DNA from: an uncultured Eubacteriales bacterium
GTDB taxonomy: Bacteria; Bacillota; Clostridia; Christensenellales; Aristaeellaceae
Assembly (NCBI GenBank): GCA_902782795.1
Contig: CACZOT010000312.1
Location: 1-5,175 of the forward strand
Direction: 5' to 3'
Length of the DNA stretch: 5,175 bases
In this document: positions 1 through 5,175 of the stretch, piece after piece
Layout of the letters: each line of letters starts with the position of its first letter
How positions within the stretch are numbered: the first letter of the stretch is position 1
Made by a program: the position numbers and the translations under genes
The notes under the pieces: model-generated
Seen by the model: the letters and a program-made list of their open reading frames with translations, nothing else
Told to the model about the DNA's origin: nothing
Databases searched by the model: none

Positions 1-2
1 GG

Positions 3-794
3 TGCGAGATCGGCTCCATCTACGGCGCGCCGGCCGACTGCCTCTGGGGCGGCGGCCGCGTCGGGTTCGGCGAGGAGGATCCCGGCAAGGTCGCGGCGCT
101 GATGCGGGAATACGGCGTCTCCGCGCGGCTCACCTTCAGCAATTCCCTCCTGCGGGAAGAGCACCTCGCCGATTCCAGGTGCAACGCCCTGTGCGCGCTC
201 TTCGCCGAGGCGGATGGCCCCCAAAACGGCGTGATCGTCGCCTCGGACCTGCTGCTGGGCTATCTGCGGGAACGCTTTCCCGGGCTGTATTTCGTCTCCT
301 CGACCACGAAGGTCCTGCGGGATTTAGCGCTGTTCCGCTCCGAGCTGGAGCGCGGGGAGTTCCGGTACGTCGTGCCGGATTTCCGCCTGAACAAGGCCTT
401 CGGCCTCCTTGGCGCGCTGCCGGAGGAGCTGAAGCGGAAGGTGGAATTCCTCTGCAACGAATGCTGCTGGTTCGATTGCCCGGACCGCAAGGCCTGCTAT
501 GAAAACGTCAGCCGGAAGAACCTGGGCGAGGATTGCGCGGACCACGTCTGCGCCTCGCCGGACGCCGCGCGGGGCTACCGCTTTTCCGACGCCATGCGCA
601 ACCCGGGCTTCATCGGCGTTGAGGAGATCCGGAAGACCTACCTGCCCGCCGGCTTTTCCCAGTTCAAGATCGAGGGGCGGAGCCTCGGCAGCGCCGTGGT
701 GCTGGAGTTCATGCTCTACTACATGACAAAGCCGGAGCGCCAGCTGGAAGTCCGGGAGGAGATCTACCTGGACAGCTCGCTGGACCTGTTCTAG
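3..794 (+). CDS. U32-like (peptidase U32/YegQ-related) Cys-rich protein, 5' end missing
   Basis: This is the C-terminal 263 codons of an open frame that enters from the left edge; the first whole codon is at position 3. The ATG at 102 lies inside the frame and is probably not the true start, because coding sequence (CEIGSIYGAPADC...) continues upstream of it. Seen, numbering from that ATG: an NGVIVASDLLLGYL stretch (42-55) and FVSSTTK (64-70), which look like beta strands of a TIM barrel; a cysteine cluster with Cys118, 121, 122, 126, 132, 145 and 150 (core CNECCWFDCPDRKAC); and FKIEGRSLGSA (188-198). KIEGR followed by a helix is typical of U32-family proteins, whose conserved cysteines bind a 4Fe-4S cluster in the RlhA/UbiU/UbiV branch. 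From this I infer a metal-cluster U32-like protein. Its reaction is unknown; 'peptidase' is a historical label and proteolysis should not be assumed. No signal peptide can be judged because the N-terminus is missing. The gene ends at TAG, 18 nt before a terminator stem. Confidence 0.72.
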   Translation, partial: CEIGSIYGAPADCLWGGGRVGFGEEDPGKVAALMREYGVSARLTFSNSLLREEHLADSRCNALCALFAEADGPQNGVIVASDLLLGYLRERFPGLYFVSSTTKVLRDLALFRSELERGEFRYVVPDFRLNKAFGLLGALPEELKRKVEFLCNECCWFDCPDRKACYENVSRKNLGEDCADHVCASPDAARGYRFSDAMRNPGFIGVEEIRKTYLPAGFSQFKIEGRSLGSAVVLEFMLYYMTKPERQLEVREEIYLDSSLDLF

Positions 795-812
795 CGCGGG
801 GAAACATGCCAG

Positions 813-850
813 GGCCGCTGTGCCGGAAAGGCGCGGCGGCCGTCTTTTTT
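813..850 (+). terminator. Intrinsic terminator of the U32-like gene
   Basis: The arms at 813-824 and 830-841 form a 12-bp GC-rich stem containing two G-U pairs, closed by a five-base loop (825-829). A T-rich run (843-850, TCTTTTTT) follows directly. It lies 18 nt after the TAG of the upstream gene and just before the promoter of the next gene, so it should insulate the two transcripts. Confidence 0.9.
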
Positions 851-851
851 A

Positions 852-880
852 TTGCTATCCGCGGCGGGCTGTGTTAAAAT
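852..880 (+). promoter_or_regulatory. Sigma-70/sigma-A type promoter of the beta-galactosidase gene
   Basis: A TTGCTA hexamer at 852-857 (4 of 6 to TTGACA) and TAAAAT at 875-880 (5 of 6 to TATAAT) are separated by exactly 17 bp. A TG one base before the -10 (872-873) makes it an extended -10 promoter. The predicted transcript start is near 887, giving a leader of about 78 nt. The -35 starts two bases after the terminator T-run. Two TTAA copies (874-877 and 883-886) overlap and follow the -10 and could be part of an operator, but no convincing long inverted repeat is seen. Confidence 0.75.
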
Positions 881-900
881 AGTTAAGCGGCTTACTGTTT

Positions 901-926
901 CGGGCGCGGTCAGACCCAGCCGCCCG
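901..926 (+). other. Possible 5' UTR hairpin ahead of the beta-galactosidase gene
   Basis: CGGGCG at 901-906 can pair with CGCCCG at 921-926, with a possible inner GGT/ACC pairing (908-910 with 914-916). A competing pairing, AGCGG (886-890) with CCGCT (924-928), is also possible. There is no T-run after the hairpin and it ends about 20 nt before the ribosome binding site. It may affect mRNA stability or may be a chance product of high GC. It matches no riboswitch class I recognise. Confidence 0.25.
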
Positions 927-946
927 CTCACAGGCATCTTCTACAC

Positions 947-957
947 AGGAAAGGAAG
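947..957 (+). promoter_or_regulatory. Ribosome binding site of the beta-galactosidase gene
   Basis: The purine run AGGAAAGGAAG contains AAGGA, which ends 9 nt before the ATG at 965. An in-frame TAG at 959-961 lies one codon upstream of that ATG, so no earlier in-frame start is possible. Together these fix the start. Confidence 0.85.
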
Positions 958-961
958 ATAG

Positions 962-4006
<3,045 letters not shown>

Positions 4007-4012
4007 ATAGAC

Positions 4013-4052
4013 CAAACGAAAAAGCCCTGCTGGCGCAGGGCTTTTTCGTTTG
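4013..4052. terminator. Bidirectional intrinsic terminator between convergent genes
   Basis: An 18-bp perfectly matched stem (4013-4030 with 4035-4052; left arm CAAACGAAAAAGCCCTGC) encloses a TGGC tetraloop. The GC-rich upper stem is flanked by AAAAA on the left and TTTTT on the right, so it presents hairpin plus U-run to polymerase from either direction. It starts 6 nt after the beta-galactosidase stop and ends 7 nt before the stop of the convergent reductase gene. Confidence 0.95.
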
Positions 4053-4059
4053 CGCGGCG

Positions 4060-5079
4060 CTATTTCACCGGCCAGACGTTTTTGATCGGGAAGCGCCCGA
4101 CGCTGCCCGCCATTACGCCGACCAGGGCGTGCGGCACGTAGGGCTCCTCGAGGAAGGCGATCTCCTCCGCGGTGAGCTCCAGCTCCGTGGCGGCGACGGC
4201 GCCGTCCACATGGTGGGGCTTGGTCGCCCCGACGACGGGGGAGGTGACCTTGGTCAGCAGCCACGCCAGGGAAATCTCCGTCATGCTGACGCCGCGCTTG
4301 TCTGCCAGCTCCGCGACGCGCGCGATGACCGCGCCGTCCGCCTCGGCGGTGGCGTCGTACTTGCCCTTGGCGTAGGCGTCCAGCTCCAGGCGCTTGCTGG
4401 TCTCGCCGGGGCGCTTGGAGAGCCTGCCCGCGGCCAGGGCGCTGTAGGGCGTCATGGCGACGCCGGTCTGGTAGCAGAAGGGAGCCATCTCGCGCTCCTC
4501 CTCGCGGGCGAGGAGGTTGTAATGCCCCTGTATGGAGACGAACTTTGCCCAGCCGTTCTTTTCCGCGGCGGCGTTGGCCAGGGCCAGCTGCCAAGCGTAG
4601 CAGTTGCTCACGCCGATGGCGCGCACCTTGCCGGCGCGAACCACGCTGTCCAACGCCTCGAGGGATTCTTCGATGGGCGTGGCGGTATCCCAGCTGTGCA
4701 TGATGTACAGATCGATATAGTCCGTTCCCAGACGCCGGAGGCTGTTGTCCACGCACTGGCGGATCCAGTCCCCGCCGCTGATCTCCCCGAGCTGCTGGGG
4801 CATGCGGGGCGTATACTTGGTGGCGATGACGACCTTGTCGCGCTGCGTGAGCTCTCCGAGGGCCCGGCCCAGGTACTCCTCGCCCGTGCCCATCTGGTAA
4901 GCCATGGCGGTATCGAAGAAGTTGATGCCCTTTTCCAGGCCGTATGCTATGACGGCCTTGCTCTCCTCGTAGGGGAGGGTCCACTTGTGCATGCCCTTGT
5001 CCGGGTCGCCGAAGCTCATGCAGCCCATGCACACGCGGGAAACAATCAGGTTCGAATTGCCGAGTTTCGTGTACTTCAT
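4060..5079 (-). CDS. Aldo/keto reductase, YajO-like
   Basis: This is an NADPH-dependent oxidoreductase of the aldo/keto reductase superfamily, a cytoplasmic TIM barrel that reduces aldehydes or ketones. At 339 residues it is slightly longer than E. coli YajO (about 324), which it resembles throughout: GNSNLIVSRVCMGCMSFGDP near the N-terminus, WTLPYEES (33-40), GINFFDTAMAY (51-61), SLRRLGTDYIDLYIMH (113-128), GHYNLLAREEEREMAPFCYQ (185-204) and PYVPHALVG (313-321). The catalytic tetrad is intact: Asp56, Tyr61, Lys88 (ATKYT) and His128. The VVGATKPHHVD segment (282-292) sits where the family binds the cofactor 2'-phosphate/adenine. Residues 322-339 form an extra tail beyond the usual YajO end. 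The start is supported by GGAGG 8 nt upstream and by an in-frame TAA five codons upstream. It follows another minus-strand gene by 15 nt and probably shares its transcript. The substrate cannot be read from sequence; YajO has been linked to 1-deoxyxylulose-5-phosphate formation, but that should not be transferred here. Confidence 0.93.
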   Translation of the reverse strand: MKYTKLGNSNLIVSRVCMGCMSFGDPDKGMHKWTLPYEESKAVIAYGLEKGINFFDTAMAYQMGTGEEYLGRALGELTQRDKVVIATKYTPRMPQQLGEISGGDWIRQCVDNSLRRLGTDYIDLYIMHSWDTATPIEESLEALDSVVRAGKVRAIGVSNCYAWQLALANAAAEKNGWAKFVSIQGHYNLLAREEEREMAPFCYQTGVAMTPYSALAAGRLSKRPGETSKRLELDAYAKGKYDATAEADGAVIARVAELADKRGVSMTEISLAWLLTKVTSPVVGATKPHHVDGAVAATELELTAEEIAFLEEPYVPHALVGVMAGSVGRFPIKNVWPVK

Positions 5080-5087
5080 AGCGCTTG

Positions 5088-5092
5088 CCTCC
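5088..5092 (-). promoter_or_regulatory. Ribosome binding site of the aldo/keto reductase gene
   Basis: GGAGG on the minus strand lies 8 nt before the ATG, entirely within the 15-nt gap after the upstream stop. It supports independent initiation of the reductase on a shared mRNA and fixes its start. Confidence 0.85.
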
Positions 5093-5094
5093 GT

Positions 5095-5175
5095 TTATTC
5101 TTCGCGCGCCGCCCCGAACTCCAGGAGCTGCAGCGCGCATTTGTACGTCAGATCGTAAGCCGTCTGGTAGACGTA
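5095..5175 (-). CDS. C-terminal end of an unidentified protein, upstream partner of the reductase
   Basis: On the minus strand an open frame enters from the right edge of the window and ends with TAA (5095-5097) after 26 codons. The visible piece starts YVYQTAYDLTYK and ends EFGAAREE. It is mixed aliphatic and aromatic, probably helical, with a charged end. The stop lies 15 nt before the reductase ATG and a Shine-Dalgarno sits in the gap, which is typical spacing for adjacent genes in one operon. The piece is too short to assign a family. That it is coding is inferred from its open frame up to the edge, its position and the lack of any promoter or terminator between it and the reductase; it could still be a chance frame. 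Confidence 0.5.
   Translation of the reverse strand, partial: YVYQTAYDLTYKCALQLLEFGAAREE

Noticed and set aside
102..104. ATG at 102 as the start of the U32-like gene
   Set aside because: The same frame stays open to the left edge with family-like sequence (CEIGSIYGAP), and the ATG lacks a clear Shine-Dalgarno, so it is an internal methionine.
868..888. Possible operator (paired TTAA boxes around the -10)
   Set aside because: The two copies are short, each self-palindromic, and the flanks do not form a convincing inverted repeat, so there is no basis to call a regulator site.
901..928. Riboswitch or attenuator in the beta-galactosidase leader
   Set aside because: Only a six-base-pair stem and a weak alternative pairing are seen, with no terminator-like T-run and no recognisable aptamer motif.

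Overview
The window is GC-rich bacterial DNA (roughly 60% or more by eye), densely coded, with strong Shine-Dalgarno sites and clean intrinsic terminators. Most codons end in G or C. The gene content (a cytoplasmic LacZ-type beta-galactosidase, a YajO-like aldo/keto reductase and a Cys-rich U32-like protein) fits a GC-rich anaerobic gut member of the Bacillota (Clostridia/Christensenellales type). A GC-rich actinobacterial gut lineage cannot be excluded. This placement is inference from composition and family resemblance; the window holds no phylogenetic marker.

Layout, left to right. Positions 3-794 (+) hold the 3' part of a gene for a U32-like (peptidase U32/YegQ-UbiU-like) protein whose start lies outside the window. 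It ends at a strong intrinsic terminator (813-850). A promoter begins almost at once (-35 at 852-857, extended -10 at 872-880). After a short 5' UTR it drives a complete 1013-residue GH2 beta-galactosidase (965-4006, +). A perfect 18-bp hairpin at 4013-4052, with an A-tract on one side and a T-tract on the other, sits between this gene and the convergent aldo/keto reductase gene (4060-5079, -) and can end transcription from both sides. Just upstream of the reductase on the minus strand is the last 26-codon piece of another gene (5095-5175, -). It ends 15 nt before the reductase start, so the two probably share an operon.

How the genes work together. The beta-galactosidase looks like a single-gene transcription unit with its own promoter and terminator. 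It has no signal peptide, so it should hydrolyse imported beta-galactosides (lactose-type or plant/host-derived) in the cytoplasm. No transporter or regulator is visible here. The reductase is a separate, convergently transcribed unit and nothing in the sequence ties it to galactoside use. The U32-like protein is also a separate unit, ended by its own terminator.

I see no RNA gene, CRISPR array, insertion sequence or attachment site. The window reads as ordinary core/metabolic DNA. The points of most interest are the poorly characterised Cys-rich U32-like protein and apparent active-site differences in the beta-galactosidase. I found no convincing new multi-gene system.
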